Origin: Pricia antarctica
Lineage (GTDB): Bacteria; Bacteroidota; Bacteroidia; Flavobacteriales; Flavobacteriaceae
Length of the DNA stretch: 64,000 bases
Reading direction: 5' to 3'
NCBI RefSeq assembly: GCF_900101815.1
Contig: NZ_FNAO01000001.1
Location: 1-64,000, forward strand
Below, in pieces: positions 23,757 to 33,822 of the stretch (within the stretch, counting starts at the first letter, position 1; every line of letters starts with the position of its first letter). The translations under genes were made by a program, and so were the position numbers. A model generated the notes under the pieces. That model was given only the letters and a program-made list of their open reading frames with translations, had not been told where the DNA came from and did not search any database.

Positions 23757-24386
23757 ATGTTACACTTTTTTAAATCCCTTTTCAACACTGACAAATCCCT
23801 CTTAGAAGAAACAAATGCCATGAAGAAATTTTTGATTGTAGGATTAGGAAATATTGGGGACAAATACACCGAAACACGTCACAACATCGGTTTCAAAACG
23901 CTGGATGCCCTTGCCGCGAAAGAGGATTTCACCTTCGCAACCGTAAAACTAGGCGACGTGGGAACTTACAAAATCAAGGGACGCAGCATACTCTGCCTAA
24001 AACCCTCGACTTTTATGAACCTCAGCGGAAAGGCGGTGAACTATTGGATGGAACAGGAAAAAATTCCTCTTGAGAATGTATTGGTCATCACCGACGACAT
24101 CAATTTACCTTTCGGAACGATTCGTTTAAAGACCAAAGGTAGCGATGGCGGCCACAATGGGCTCAAAGATATTCAGAACGTGCTACAGACCACGAACTAT
24201 AATCGATTTCGGTTTGGGGTGGGCGCTGATTTCGGACAAGGAAGACAAATTGATTATGTGTTGGGCGAATGGAACGATGCCGAGAAAAAAGAGTTACCCG
24301 AACGTTTTGAAAGGGCTTCTGCACTCATAAAATCCTTCGTCCTTGCGGGGGTCAAGGTTACGATGAACGAATTCAATGGCACTTAA
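23757..24386 (+). CDS. pth: Peptidyl-tRNA hydrolase
   Basis: Recycles tRNAs by cleaving peptidyl-tRNAs dropped from ribosomes. Core starts [16 protein letters not shown] at 23820 (188 residues). An in-frame Met at 23757 adds 21 residues ([20 protein letters not shown]) that are common in flavobacterial Pth proteins, so the longer start is kept. Catalytic and binding residues visible: TRHNIGF (His), PSTFMNLSG (Asn), [13 protein letters not shown] (Asp) and [12 protein letters not shown]. Third gene of the prs-rplY-pth run. Confidence 0.95.
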   Translation: MLHFFKSLFNTDKSLLEETNAMKKFLIVGLGNIGDKYTETRHNIGFKTLDALAAKEDFTFATVKLGDVGTYKIKGRSILCLKPSTFMNLSGKAVNYWMEQEKIPLENVLVITDDINLPFGTIRLKTKGSDGGHNGLKDIQNVLQTTNYNRFRFGVGADFGQGRQIDYVLGEWNDAEKKELPERFERASALIKSFVLAGVKVTMNEFNGT

Positions 24387-24406
24387 GAGCCTGTTTAAAA
24401 CCTACT

Positions 24407-27400
24407 TCATCGTTTGATTACTTTGGTTGTTCCCCTAGTGTTTTCACCTTCGAACTTGACGATATAGACACCCCGCGACAATCCGGTAAAGTCGAGATTG
24501 ACCTGATTTCCGTTGGGGACGTACTCATCTTCTTTCACCAATTGGCCATCCACCGAAAAAATGGCAATGCTCAAACGTTCTTCGATCCCTCCTAAAAATA
24601 GTTGGGTAATGCCGCTTACCGGATTTGGAAACGCGGTCGGGCCGGTGGAAATGAAAAATTGGTCTTCATAGACTCCTTGGCAGATCTGGCCGGTGAAAAC
24701 TTTAACAGTATTACTTCCAGTAGAGAGGTCCAATGTGATTTCGAACTTTTCCGTGCGCAGCGTTTTTCCGTTCAATATTACGGTATAGGCATCGGCACCT
24801 TCCATAGAAAGCATCACTTGGTTGCCGCTTTGGGCAATTTGCGAAGTAACGACCAAGGGTTCCGGTTCCACTACTGTTGCCTCGATGCAAAATGCCTCGT
24901 ATTCAATTTCGGCTTCTGAACCGTTTATGCATACGGTATAGCTGCCGACAGAAAGGTTCGGGGCTGTAAACGTATCCGTAAAGGTATCGGTAATCGCAGT
25001 TCCGTTTCCGGTTATAGTTATCCTGTAATCAACCTCAGTAAGCAAAACGGCCTCTACCGTTATTTTGCCATCGTCGCTGCTGGGGCAGGACAAACTTTCT
25101 ACGGATATCGAAAAGTTATCGCTGGGAAATCGGTAAACTGGGCATCCTGAAGCATCCACTTCGGCTCCTTCGGGGGTACCGAGGCACTGGTCGTCGCCAT
25201 CGTCAAAAACACCGTCTTGGTCGGCATCCGGCCGAAAATCGCCCTCGATACAGACATCCAATGAAAAAGCGTTCAGAGAACCACCGTCCCCATTGGCAAT
25301 ATCTTGAATTTCCAAAATCCACTCCCCCAGAATGGATTCTCCCTTAAATGAATCCAAGTTACCCGAAGGCTTTACCGTGCCGGAGATACCCACAGCGGAA
25401 GCGGCACCACATATAAAATCGTTCGCATCATCGTCAAAAGTGGCGTTAATATTTTTAAAATCCCCGCAGGCATTGGCTACCAAGGTAACCGTAGTTTGCG
25501 ATGGCGAAGTCAGGGTTATTATCACATCTTCCAAATAATTATGGTCGATGTTTAGGTTGACATTGAGATCCGAAATTTGTCGGTCTTCAAAGAAGGATAT
25601 CGTTGAGACTACGCTGGGCTCACCCACCGATGAAATCACCTCTGGAAGACCGAAAGCTGCTTTCGTATCACAGCTAACCGGGATGGTAGTAAATGAAAAA
25701 GGAGAGCTAAAGCTTCCCTCACCACACTCGTTGAATGGTTTTATCCTCCAGAAATAGGTGACGTCGTTACCCAGATCTCTACCCATATAGCGGTTGGAGA
25801 ATAGGACCGCAGTTTCGACAACATCTTCAAAGTTTTCATCCGTAGCAATCTGTATTTCGTAGGAGGTATAGGATGGATTTTCCTGCCATTCCAAGGCCAC
25901 CCGCGCCGAGGTGTTTACGGATCCGTCGGTAGGGGATTCCAGAATCGCGTCGGGAAAATCGGCTTCGAACACGGTCAGGCGAAGACCGATCTGTCGGGTG
26001 ATACTTGCGGAGGTAGCGGTCAGCAACAGGTCATAATTTCCTTTGGGAACGTTCCCTGTGTTATCGAAGAAGATGCTTACCGGCGTATCCCCCATAGTTA
26101 CGGTATCCGCGGAAAACGAAACCTCAAGACCAGCGGGCGCATTGGCAATGCTAAAACGTACTTCCTCATCAAAATCGAGATAGGATTCATACACAAAGGG
26201 AATGGTCAAATCTTCGGATTGGCATATTTCGTAGTTCAAATCGGAAATATTCAGTACAATTTCGGAAGCCACGATCGAAAAATCGGATGCATTGACCGCG
26301 AGAAAGACATTATCGGCCGCCTTGACCATGACGCGGGCTTGGGATGTAGGCAACCCAGGAACTAGTATCTCATGTGTGCCATCGTTCGCAACGCCTTCGG
26401 CCAGGGCTACTGGAAAAGTGAGTCCGCCATCCGTGGACAACAAAATATCAACGGTTTGTGCATTTACCGGAGCGATATCGGTATCGGCAACGTCCCATAT
26501 AATTTCTTGCACCTCCCCCGCAGCATAGATTTCATTGGCGGCTTGTGATATGACCAAAAAAGGCCCTGCCCTGTTCGTAACCGATACCGTGGTCAATTGG
26601 GAAACTACCTGCCCGCCACCCGGAGCATTGTCCCGCACCGTAAACGCAAAATTCATGTCCCGCTCAACCTCGGAAACGGTCTCCCACGCCGAGTTCAGTG
26701 CAGGATCGGTCTGGGTGAGCGAACCTGCGACCACCCGCGAAAGCATCGGAAAATAGCGGATCGGTTCGGCAATGGGCGGTCTGGACCTGAAATTCGCCCC
26801 GTTCGGATTCGTAGGTCCGAACGTAGCTTTTTTAACAATCCCATTATCAATCTGCTCCCAAGTATAGGTCAGGATATCATCCGGATCGGGATCTGTAGCG
26901 TTACCGCTTAAAACAAATGCGGTAGATTTAGGTATTACGTTCGTAGCAAGCGCATTTACGACAGGAGGATTATCCGCTATCGGAACCACCTCGCCACAAG
27001 TTTTGCCTGTCAAATTTTCGATAATCTGCTCGATACTGACATAGTGGAAATAATCGTCCCCGTTCGGTGTGACATTCTCGTTAACGATAATGCCCGCATA
27101 GCCCATAATCGTCGTGCCGCTTCCGGGCTCTACCTGTACGGTCGTGCCCTCCGATTCATAAGACCAACTATGGTTCGCGCCCAACTGATGCCCCAATTCA
27201 TGCGCCACAAAATCCAGATCGAAAATATCCCCTTTGGGATTTTGGCTTGAAGAATAGGCACTGCCCTTTTGGTTATCGACACATATAGCGCCGATAAACC
27301 CGGCATTACCTCCGTTGCCGCCCTTGTGCAATACATGCCCGATATCATAATTAGCTTCTCCGACTTCATCGGTCAAGGCTTTTTGTCCCTGGTTACCCAA

Positions 27401-28192
27401 TGCAGCCAATGTACCGCTGAAAGGATCGGTATCCGGATCCGTAAAAATTGCGGCATCAGTAGTACCGACAAGCTCAAGCGTTACCGCCAAGTCGGTCTCG
27501 AAAACTTCATTGACCCGTGTAATCGTGGCATTTATTGCGGCTAGCGCATCGGCCACTGTTCCCCCGTGAAAAGCGGTATACTCGGCCGATGTGGTTATGG
27601 CCAATCGATATTTTCGAAGCACTTGCCCATCGACCGGTTTGGCCGTCTGACTTCTAGATGTTTTGGCTATCCTATCCTTCGTGCTACAGATAAACTCGGT
27701 ATTGGTAATGTTTTCCGAATCTCTTGAGTACATCACATAGGTCTCACCGGATACTTTTTGAACAAAACTGGTAGCGCGACCATCGGCATGCACGATCATC
27801 GCCTGTACCTCTTTTGGGGAGATACTAAACCTGACCCTATCCTTTGAATCATCCATACTATGACCGATGTAGGATTTTATCTGCGGATATTTTTGCGAGA
27901 GTTCAGGGGAGAAAACTGGGGATTCGACCACGCTATAAGCCGAAAAATCTCCCGCTCTATTCGGAAAATACACAATCTTGGAACCTTTGCCGGTAACCGA
28001 ACCCAAAGACGCCTTGAAACGATTTTCCTGAAAGGAGAACACCTCGCCTTTTTGGACATCGAAGCGATCGGCTATTTTTTTGGTAACGGCATTTCTTGCG
28101 GACTGACGTTCCCAATATTGAGCCTGCGCCGAGGCGTAAAAGGAAAGAAATACCATGGTAATTGAGAAAAGTAAGCGTAATTTTGCGTGCAT
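24407..28192 (-). CDS. Secreted reprolysin-type metalloprotease with T9SS sorting domain
   Basis: A 1261-residue exported protein; the start at 28192 (MHAKLRLLFSITMVFLSFYA) gives a clean signal peptide, while the frame open to 28411 runs into ribF. Order of parts: propeptide (to ~200), M12B/reprolysin-like zinc protease with HELGHQLGANH near residues 328-338 (met-zincin) and a downstream Met-turn region GYAGI, beta-sandwich repeats (~470-740), fibronectin type III (~744-834), proprotein-convertase P domain (~837-984, NIDHNYLEDVIITLTSPS), a Ca-binding thrombospondin-3-like stretch (DADQDGVFDDGDDQC, ~990), and a type A T9SS C-terminal domain (AFPNPVSGITQLFL ... GVYIVKFEGENTRGTTKVIK). It is probably released or surface-anchored and degrades proteins outside the cell. 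Confidence 0.92.
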   Translation of the reverse strand: MHAKLRLLFSITMVFLSFYASAQAQYWERQSARNAVTKKIADRFDVQKGEVFSFQENRFKASLGSVTGKGSKIVYFPNRAGDFSAYSVVESPVFSPELSQKYPQIKSYIGHSMDDSKDRVRFSISPKEVQAMIVHADGRATSFVQKVSGETYVMYSRDSENITNTEFICSTKDRIAKTSRSQTAKPVDGQVLRKYRLAITTSAEYTAFHGGTVADALAAINATITRVNEVFETDLAVTLELVGTTDAAIFTDPDTDPFSGTLAALGNQGQKALTDEVGEANYDIGHVLHKGGNGGNAGFIGAICVDNQKGSAYSSSQNPKGDIFDLDFVAHELGHQLGANHSWSYESEGTTVQVEPGSGTTIMGYAGIIVNENVTPNGDDYFHYVSIEQIIENLTGKTCGEVVPIADNPPVVNALATNVIPKSTAFVLSGNATDPDPDDILTYTWEQIDNGIVKKATFGPTNPNGANFRSRPPIAEPIRYFPMLSRVVAGSLTQTDPALNSAWETVSEVERDMNFAFTVRDNAPGGGQVVSQLTTVSVTNRAGPFLVISQAANEIYAAGEVQEIIWDVADTDIAPVNAQTVDILLSTDGGLTFPVALAEGVANDGTHEILVPGLPTSQARVMVKAADNVFLAVNASDFSIVASEIVLNISDLNYEICQSEDLTIPFVYESYLDFDEEVRFSIANAPAGLEVSFSADTVTMGDTPVSIFFDNTGNVPKGNYDLLLTATSASITRQIGLRLTVFEADFPDAILESPTDGSVNTSARVALEWQENPSYTSYEIQIATDENFEDVVETAVLFSNRYMGRDLGNDVTYFWRIKPFNECGEGSFSSPFSFTTIPVSCDTKAAFGLPEVISSVGEPSVVSTISFFEDRQISDLNVNLNIDHNYLEDVIITLTSPSQTTVTLVANACGDFKNINATFDDDANDFICGAASAVGISGTVKPSGNLDSFKGESILGEWILEIQDIANGDGGSLNAFSLDVCIEGDFRPDADQDGVFDDGDDQCLGTPEGAEVDASGCPVYRFPSDNFSISVESLSCPSSDDGKITVEAVLLTEVDYRITITGNGTAITDTFTDTFTAPNLSVGSYTVCINGSEAEIEYEAFCIEATVVEPEPLVVTSQIAQSGNQVMLSMEGADAYTVILNGKTLRTEKFEITLDLSTGSNTVKVFTGQICQGVYEDQFFISTGPTAFPNPVSGITQLFLGGIEERLSIAIFSVDGQLVKEDEYVPNGNQVNLDFTGLSRGVYIVKFEGENTRGTTKVIKR

Positions 28193-28213
28193 TCGGGAGG
28201 AGTTAACCAATCC

Positions 28214-28221
28214 CAAATATA
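28214..28221 (-). promoter_or_regulatory. Candidate -7 element for the protease gene
   Basis: TATATTTG on the minus strand, about 22 bp upstream of the protease start, fits the TAnnTTTG consensus. No TTG at a good -33 distance is evident. The 51-bp gap to ribF is shared by both divergent genes. Confidence 0.45.
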
Positions 28222-28243
28222 AGCCTTTTATTACTTTTACTAC

Positions 28244-29173
28244 GTGGTAACAGTCCAAAGCATCTCCAATTACGATCAAAGTCATCCCACGGCCATTACC
28301 ATCGGCACATTTGACGGGGTGCATGTCGGACACCGTAAAATACTGGAACGCCTGATGAAAACCTCGGCTACCGGAGCGCTTAAATCCACCGTTCTTACCT
28401 TTTTTCCGCACCCCAGAATGGTGCTACAAAAAGATGTGGATATTAAATTGCTGAGCACGATAGGTGAAAAGACCAAAATCTTAAAGGCCATGGGACTCGA
28501 TCAGCTCATCATCCATCCCTTTACCAAAGAGTTTTCACGGCTTTCCGCGACCGAATTCGTTCGCGACATTCTAGTCAACAAGCTAAAAACCAAGAAAATT
28601 ATCATCGGTTATGACCATCGTTTCGGTAGAAATCGCAACGCGAATATTACGGACCTAAAGACTTTCGGAAGTGCTTTGGATTTTGAGGTGGAGGAAATTT
28701 CGGCGCAGGAAATCGATGAGGTATCCGTCAGTTCGACCAAAATCCGGAAAGCCTTGAATGAAGGGGATATTCCTACTGCGAACGCTTATCTGGGCTACCA
28801 TTATATGCTCACCGGAAGCGTTAAAAAAGGGAAGGGCCTAGGCCGACAAATCGATTTTCCAACAGCCAATCTGAACATTCCGGAAAGTTATAAATTAGTG
28901 CCCAAAAATGGGGTATATGCTGTGCAAAGCGAACTGTTCGGCAAAACGGTGCATGGTATGATGAATATTGGCTTCAACCCCACCGTTTCCGGAAAAAAGC
29001 AGGTTAGTATCGAAATTCATTATTTTGATTTCAATCAAGATTTATATGGACAGGAGATACAGGTAGACATTTTGCACCGCATCCGCGACGAGCATAAATT
29101 CGAATCCGTAGAGGCCCTTAAAAGTCAACTTCGCAAGGATAGGGAAACATCGCTTTCCTTAATTTCAAAGTAA
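28244..29173 (+). CDS. ribF: Bifunctional riboflavin kinase / FAD synthetase
   Basis: A 309-residue enzyme that phosphorylates riboflavin to FMN and adenylates FMN to FAD. Starts at GTG. The N-terminal nucleotidyltransferase has GTFDGVHVGHRKILE (HxGH), FFPHPRMVL and the KMSKS-like end VSSTKIRKAL; the C-terminal riboflavin kinase domain (about 185-309) has GKGLGRQIDFPTANL and NGVYAV. Divergent from the secreted protease, and only one base before the next gene, so likely co-transcribed with it. Confidence 0.96.
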   Translation: MVTVQSISNYDQSHPTAITIGTFDGVHVGHRKILERLMKTSATGALKSTVLTFFPHPRMVLQKDVDIKLLSTIGEKTKILKAMGLDQLIIHPFTKEFSRLSATEFVRDILVNKLKTKKIIIGYDHRFGRNRNANITDLKTFGSALDFEVEEISAQEIDEVSVSSTKIRKALNEGDIPTANAYLGYHYMLTGSVKKGKGLGRQIDFPTANLNIPESYKLVPKNGVYAVQSELFGKTVHGMMNIGFNPTVSGKKQVSIEIHYFDFNQDLYGQEIQVDILHRIRDEHKFESVEALKSQLRKDRETSLSLISK

Positions 29174-29174
29174 G

Positions 29175-30497
29175 ATGCCTAATCGTTTTCTTTTCTCGAA
29201 AATCGATAATTCACCACTCATCATTTTTCGGATTTTTTTCGGTATGCTGGTGGCCTTGGAGTGCTATGGCGCGATTCTGACTGGATGGATCAAAAGAACC
29301 TTGATCGAGCCGAAGTTTACCTTTAGTTTTATTGGTTTTGAATGGCTGCAACCCTTGCCCGGCTATGGGATGTATTTCTATTATTTTATCATGGGCACCT
29401 TGGGCATCTTGATCGCACTGGGTTACAAGTATCGCTTCACTATCATTTCTTTTACCCTGATGTGGTCAGGCGTTTACCTAATGCAGAAAACATCCTACAA
29501 TAACCACTATTATCTGTTGGTACTCGTTTCAGGATTAATGTGTTTCTTTCCCGCCCATAGAAGCCATTCTTTAGATGTGCGGCAAAATCCGGCACTTAAA
29601 GCGGATGCCATGTACGCCTGGGTAAAATGGGCGATAATTTTTCAGCTTCTGATCGTTTACGTGTATGCCGCAATCGCCAAAGTATATGGGGACTGGCTCG
29701 ATTTCGGCATCATCCACATTTTGATGCTCGGCAAGGCGCATTATCATGTTGTGGGTGACCTCTTACAACAACCTTGGATACACAAAATCATCGGCACCGT
29801 CGGAATTCTTTTCGATTTGCTCATCATACCGGCCCTGCTTTGGAAAAAGACCCGCAGGATCGCTTTTTTCATATCCATCTTTTTCCATCTGTTCAACTCC
29901 TTTGCCTTTCAGATCGGAATTTTCCCCTACCTCTCCTTGGCGTTCACGGTTTTCTTTTTTGAGCCGGAGACCATTCGCAAAATATTTTTCAAAGGAAAGA
30001 CACCCTATGTGTTGAACAAGGTTGAAGCCCCATCCTACAAACCGGCACTCTATAGCCTTGGCGGTCTTTATTTTCTGTTGCAACTGGCGCTTCCTCTACG
30101 CCACCACGTCATCAAAGACGATGTACTGTGGACGGAAGAAGGCCACCGGCTCAGTTGGCGGATGATGCTGCGAAGCCGAAGCGGCACTATACAGTTTAAA
30201 GTGACAGAAAAAGAAAGCGGCAAGTCGGAAATCATCGATTTCAACGACCATCTTTCTAAAAAACAAAAGCGGCGCATCGCCGCCTATCCGGATTTTATTT
30301 GGCAGTTCGCCCAGTATCTAAAAAAAGAGTATGCGGAAAAGGGCATCCCGATCTCCGTGCATGCCGCCAATTCAAAGGTAAGCATTAATGGCAGGCCCTG
30401 GCGCGCCTTTATCGACCCCGAAGTCGATTTGGCGAACGCGAAATGGGATTATTTTTGGCATAACGAATGGATATTGCCGAGCTCCGGGGAAAAATAG
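29175..30497 (+). CDS. HTTM-domain (vitamin K carboxylase-like) membrane protein
   Basis: A 440-residue polytopic membrane protein with an HTTM domain (horizontally transferred transmembrane domain, related to vitamin K-dependent gamma-carboxylase) in residues about 10-290: SPLIIFRIFFGMLVALE, KTSYNNHYYLLVLVSGLMCF, YAAIAKVYGDWLD. The conserved NHYYL and YxxAxxxKxxxDW motifs are present. The last ~150 residues are a soluble domain (HRLSWRMMLRSRSGTIQFKV) as in bacterial members. Bacterial HTTM proteins have unproven, possibly carboxylase-like or lipid-related activity. Start is one base after the ribF stop. Confidence 0.85.
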   Translation: MPNRFLFSKIDNSPLIIFRIFFGMLVALECYGAILTGWIKRTLIEPKFTFSFIGFEWLQPLPGYGMYFYYFIMGTLGILIALGYKYRFTIISFTLMWSGVYLMQKTSYNNHYYLLVLVSGLMCFFPAHRSHSLDVRQNPALKADAMYAWVKWAIIFQLLIVYVYAAIAKVYGDWLDFGIIHILMLGKAHYHVVGDLLQQPWIHKIIGTVGILFDLLIIPALLWKKTRRIAFFISIFFHLFNSFAFQIGIFPYLSLAFTVFFFEPETIRKIFFKGKTPYVLNKVEAPSYKPALYSLGGLYFLLQLALPLRHHVIKDDVLWTEEGHRLSWRMMLRSRSGTIQFKVTEKESGKSEIIDFNDHLSKKQKRRIAAYPDFIWQFAQYLKKEYAEKGIPISVHAANSKVSINGRPWRAFIDPEVDLANAKWDYFWHNEWILPSSGEK

Positions 30498-30511
30498 TTT
30501 ACCGATAATCC

Positions 30512-30519
30512 TATCTTTG
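30512..30519 (+). promoter_or_regulatory. Candidate -7 element for lipoprotein gene
   Basis: TATCTTTG, 18 bp before the start of the lipoprotein gene at 30537, matches TAnnTTTG at a short leader distance. Confidence 0.5.
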
Positions 30520-30536
30520 CAAGAAATTTAAAACAA

Positions 30537-31445
30537 ATGACCCGAAAACTCTTTACCCTTACCTGTGTGCTATTGTTGGCAATGGTCGGATGTAAGCATG
30601 AAAAAAAACAAAACGCCGAAGTCGTTACGACAAGCGCCGAAATCGATAGCACTACGGTGCAAGTGCCCGCATCATGGATTGAAAACCGGGTAGCCAAAGC
30701 CAAGGAGAAATTAGAGACCAGCGATGCCGGTAAAATCGTTTGGGAGGCCATGGAAGCCTCTGGTGGACTGTCAAAATGGTTCGCTAATGGTCCTATATCA
30801 TTTCATTTTGACTACGAGCCATTAGATGGCGGCGAACCCCGAAACACCAAACAAGTTGTGGATACCTGGCGGAACCGGGCAAGGCACTTTTCCACGGTCG
30901 ATTCGACCCAACAGTTCGGCTGGGACGGTGAGGCAGCATGGGTAAAGGCCAAAGATAGCAGTGTTTTCAACTACAACACCCGTTTCTGGTCGCTAACGCC
31001 CTATTTCTTTACAGGGCAGCCCTTCGTACTCGAAGGAAAAGGTACCCAATTGGAGCTTTTGGACCAAGTGACGTTTAAAGACAACTTATATAATGCAGTA
31101 AAAATCACTTACGATTCCGGTACCGGCGACGCCCCCGATGATTATTATGTACTGTATTTCAATACTCGGTCTAGAAAACTTGAGGTCATTCGCTACATCG
31201 TTTCTTACCCCGGTTATTTTGAAAAAGGAAAGCACCTACCCGAAAAGTTCATGGAACTCTTGGGCGAACAGACCGTAGAGGGTATCACGTTTCCCGAAAA
31301 TTATAAGACCTATTGGCTGAACGAAGAAAATGCTCCGGGAGAACATATTACGGACATACAACTCTCTGAAATCCAGTTTCTACCGGAATTGGAGTCTACC
31401 TATTTTGATATTCCAAAAGACGCTCAGGTTTTGAAGGGGTTATAG
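30537..31445 (+). CDS. LolA-like lipoprotein, DUF6503-type
   Basis: A 302-residue lipoprotein: signal peptide with lipobox LLAMVGC (Cys20), low-complexity linker, then a beta-rich domain from about residue 60 with the opening AGKIVWEAMEASGGLSKW, DTWRNRARHFSTVD, GWDGEAAWVKAKDS and YVLYFNTRSRKLEVIRYIVS. This half-barrel pattern is of the type seen in LolA/LppX-like proteins of Bacteroidota (annotated as DUF6503, from memory). It may bind lipids in the periplasm. A related protein is encoded 1.3 kb away at 32735. Confidence 0.65.
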   Translation: MTRKLFTLTCVLLLAMVGCKHEKKQNAEVVTTSAEIDSTTVQVPASWIENRVAKAKEKLETSDAGKIVWEAMEASGGLSKWFANGPISFHFDYEPLDGGEPRNTKQVVDTWRNRARHFSTVDSTQQFGWDGEAAWVKAKDSSVFNYNTRFWSLTPYFFTGQPFVLEGKGTQLELLDQVTFKDNLYNAVKITYDSGTGDAPDDYYVLYFNTRSRKLEVIRYIVSYPGYFEKGKHLPEKFMELLGEQTVEGITFPENYKTYWLNEENAPGEHITDIQLSEIQFLPELESTYFDIPKDAQVLKGL

Positions 31446-31517
31446 GAATATCGCCACAACAAAACTCGCGTTGCACGAAATGTATGCCTAACCTAGGCTA
31501 AAAATGAATATCACGGA

Positions 31518-32609
31518 TTACTTTCCCTCATAATCCAACAAGACGCCCTCTGAAATCCACTTGGCGAGGGCCTCTCGGTTTTCGGGCACCAGAATACGGT
31601 TTTGATCCTTTTTATTACGGATGTTTCCCACTTCGATAAACGTCATGGCCGGATGCGTCTTTTTGACCATGTACAACGAGGTTCGATCTGCAAACGTACC
31701 GGAATACACACGGTTGGGCTGGTATTTCTTATAGTTTTTTTGGAAGGTATTATGAATGCTCTCCGCTAGTTTTTTACCGTTTTTGCTCTTTTCATGATGG
31801 TAGAAAAAAACGTCGATATTCTGCCCAACGCTACGGCTGTCGACATGGGTAACGATCAAGCGTTGGTACATGCCCCGATGTCTTTCGTATAGCCCATTGA
31901 CAATATCCACCCTTTGTTTCAAGCGTTTTACCTGGTTCAGGGGGATGGCCTTTTTCAAATAGGCCACCTCGTCGTGGTCGATCTCGAGGATACGCTCGTC
32001 GCGGATACCGTCGTTTTCATCACGGATAATGACATATACCATGGCCCCGTGGGAAATCAGCTCCCTTGCCAAACGCAAAGTGATATCGTATGCATATTCG
32101 TCTTCGGCGATGGTCTTGCCGCCATATTTGGCCATGGCACCTGGATCGGGGCCGCCGTGGCCCGAAACCAAATAATAGACGGTACCTGCTAAGCGTTTAC
32201 TTTTTATTATTACCGTAGAATGTTTTTTCCCCAAAATAGGAATTTCCCTACTTTCGATTTTTTTGAATTCGGATGTTTTTCTTTGGATGGAGTCTACGAC
32301 CGTAACGGTATCGAGGTCTGCCGGGGGAATACGATAAGTGCGCCCCGCATATAAGTGGACGCTATCACGGAGATTGTCCACATTCATGGCGATAAAATTA
32401 TCATAGTTCGCATAGGGGTCCACTCCTTGTTTCCGTAAAAGGGATAGGATGCCATCCCCTTTTTCGGCGACCACGGTCTGAAGCGCATCTTGGGCAAAGC
32501 AAGATAGCGACATCCCAAAAAATAATACCAAGGTGCCAAGCTTCCGGATTCGAGAAAGGGAACAAAGATTCATTCGAAAAGTAAATTTCAATCCAAAAAT
32601 CAAAAACAA
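31518..32609 (-). CDS. N-acetylmuramoyl-L-alanine amidase (Amidase_3)
   Basis: A 363-residue exported enzyme; the likely start is Met13 at 32573 (MNLCSLSRIRKLGTLVLFFG), giving a signal peptide ending FAQD. Residues about 45-105 look like a LysM-like or Amidase-associated wall-binding segment (LYAGRTYRIP). The catalytic Amidase_3 domain covers about 140-360: zinc ligands in LVSGHGGPDPGA, the Glu in GKTIAEDEYAYDI, VTHVDSRSVG, and the catalytic Glu in FIEVGNIRNKKDQ. It cleaves the peptide stem from murein glycan strands and may aid cell separation. Convergent with the lipoprotein gene at 30537. Confidence 0.88.
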   Translation of the reverse strand: MFLIFGLKFTFRMNLCSLSRIRKLGTLVLFFGMSLSCFAQDALQTVVAEKGDGILSLLRKQGVDPYANYDNFIAMNVDNLRDSVHLYAGRTYRIPPADLDTVTVVDSIQRKTSEFKKIESREIPILGKKHSTVIIKSKRLAGTVYYLVSGHGGPDPGAMAKYGGKTIAEDEYAYDITLRLARELISHGAMVYVIIRDENDGIRDERILEIDHDEVAYLKKAIPLNQVKRLKQRVDIVNGLYERHRGMYQRLIVTHVDSRSVGQNIDVFFYHHEKSKNGKKLAESIHNTFQKNYKKYQPNRVYSGTFADRTSLYMVKKTHPAMTFIEVGNIRNKKDQNRILVPENREALAKWISEGVLLDYEGK

Positions 32610-32655
32610 TGCCCAAAACGGGACGGTTTCCGTACAAAATTAAAGAACCCTTCCG

Positions 32656-32663
32656 TAATTTTG
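32656..32663 (+). promoter_or_regulatory. Candidate -7 element for second LolA-like gene
   Basis: TAATTTTG fits TAnnTTTG and lies 72 bp before the start codon at 32735. Confidence 0.4.
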
Positions 32664-32734
32664 CATGCACTGCGTAAATTTAGTTAACGAGGTAGTCAAC
32701 AATTTCATCCCGTTGCATCAAAAGCAAAGCCGAT

Positions 32735-33553
32735 ATGAAGCGTTCCATTTCCATTTTATACCTGACTGTACTTGTAGGTTTGTCTTCCTGTAACACCGAG
32801 AAGAAAAAAGATACCATTTCATCCCATAAAAAAGAAGAAACTTTAAAAAATGGAGATGCACAATCCGAAACAAAGCTAATGGATAAAGCCGACAGCTTGG
32901 TCCTCAAAACTATCGCGGCGCACGGAGGGGAACTTTACGATACCGCAAATTACAAATTTCGGTTCAGGGACAAAAATTACAGCTTTCACAATAAACCGGG
33001 AGGCTACACCTATACGGTAACGGGCCAAAAAGAGGGTAAAGAAATCCGCGATGTGCTAGAAAACGGAACCTTGACCCGCACTGTAGACGGAACGGAGAAC
33101 GAACTTTCGCCCAAAGATGTCGTGAAATATACCGAGGCCCTGAATTCCGTAATCTATTTCGCCACATTGCCCTACAAACTGAACGACGCTGCGGTAAAAA
33201 AATCCTACGAGGGGCAAACCACTATCAAAAATCAGGATTATGAGGCGCTCTCGGTAACCTTTGCCAAAGAGGGTGGCGGCAACGACCACGATGATAAATT
33301 CATGTACTGGATAAATAGGGATACGAACACGATTGATTATTTGGCCTACAGCTATGAGACCAATGAGGGTGGCGTGCGGTTTCGAAGTGCCTATAATCCA
33401 AGAACAATAGGCGGTATACGTTTTCAGGACTATATCAATTATGAGGCACCCATCGGCACTCCCCTAAGCGAACTGCCCGAACTTTATGAAGCCGGGAAAC
33501 TGAAGAAATTTTCTAAAATCGAGACTGAAGATGTGACCGTTATTGAAGATTGA
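32735..33553 (+). CDS. LolA-like lipoprotein, DUF6503-type (second)
   Basis: A 272-residue lipoprotein with lipobox LVGLSSC (Cys19), a Lys/Glu-rich linker and the domain opening ADSLVLKTIAAHGGELYDTA. It shares the pattern of the protein at 30537: helix with GG, FRFRDKNYSF, KFMYWINRDTNTIDYLAYSY and GIRFQDYINYEAP. Predicted to sit in the periplasm, anchored by lipid. Function unknown; lipid binding is inferred from the fold pattern. It is transcribed divergently from the amidase. Confidence 0.65.
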   Translation: MKRSISILYLTVLVGLSSCNTEKKKDTISSHKKEETLKNGDAQSETKLMDKADSLVLKTIAAHGGELYDTANYKFRFRDKNYSFHNKPGGYTYTVTGQKEGKEIRDVLENGTLTRTVDGTENELSPKDVVKYTEALNSVIYFATLPYKLNDAAVKKSYEGQTTIKNQDYEALSVTFAKEGGGNDHDDKFMYWINRDTNTIDYLAYSYETNEGGVRFRSAYNPRTIGGIRFQDYINYEAPIGTPLSELPELYEAGKLKKFSKIETEDVTVIED

Positions 33554-33822
33554 CAGCAGGGCAGGGTCTTAGATTTCGAAAATTTCTGTTTCGACGTTTT
33601 AAAGTTGTTGTTGAAAATTACAAGCCTTCAATGAGATACGATGCGTATATTGAGATCTACTGTTGGCAAATTCAAAGTTCAGAATAAAAGTGCTACAAAT
33701 TGTACTGGCCCATAATTCCAGAAGCTTCGAATTTCCTGGAGGTCCTGATTCTTAATCAGGCAATTATATTCAAATTGTTATCGACCTAAAAGGGTATAGC
33801 TATACTACTTGCAAGTTCCTAA

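Noticed and set aside
23305-23869. Long minus frames opposite rplY
   Set aside because: Ser/Pro or Leu/Arg-rich runs produced by the Glu/Gly tail of L25 on the other strand.
32630-32650. CCCAAAACGGGACGG as a palindromic-site copy in core DNA
   Set aside because: Matches only one short word and has no dyad.
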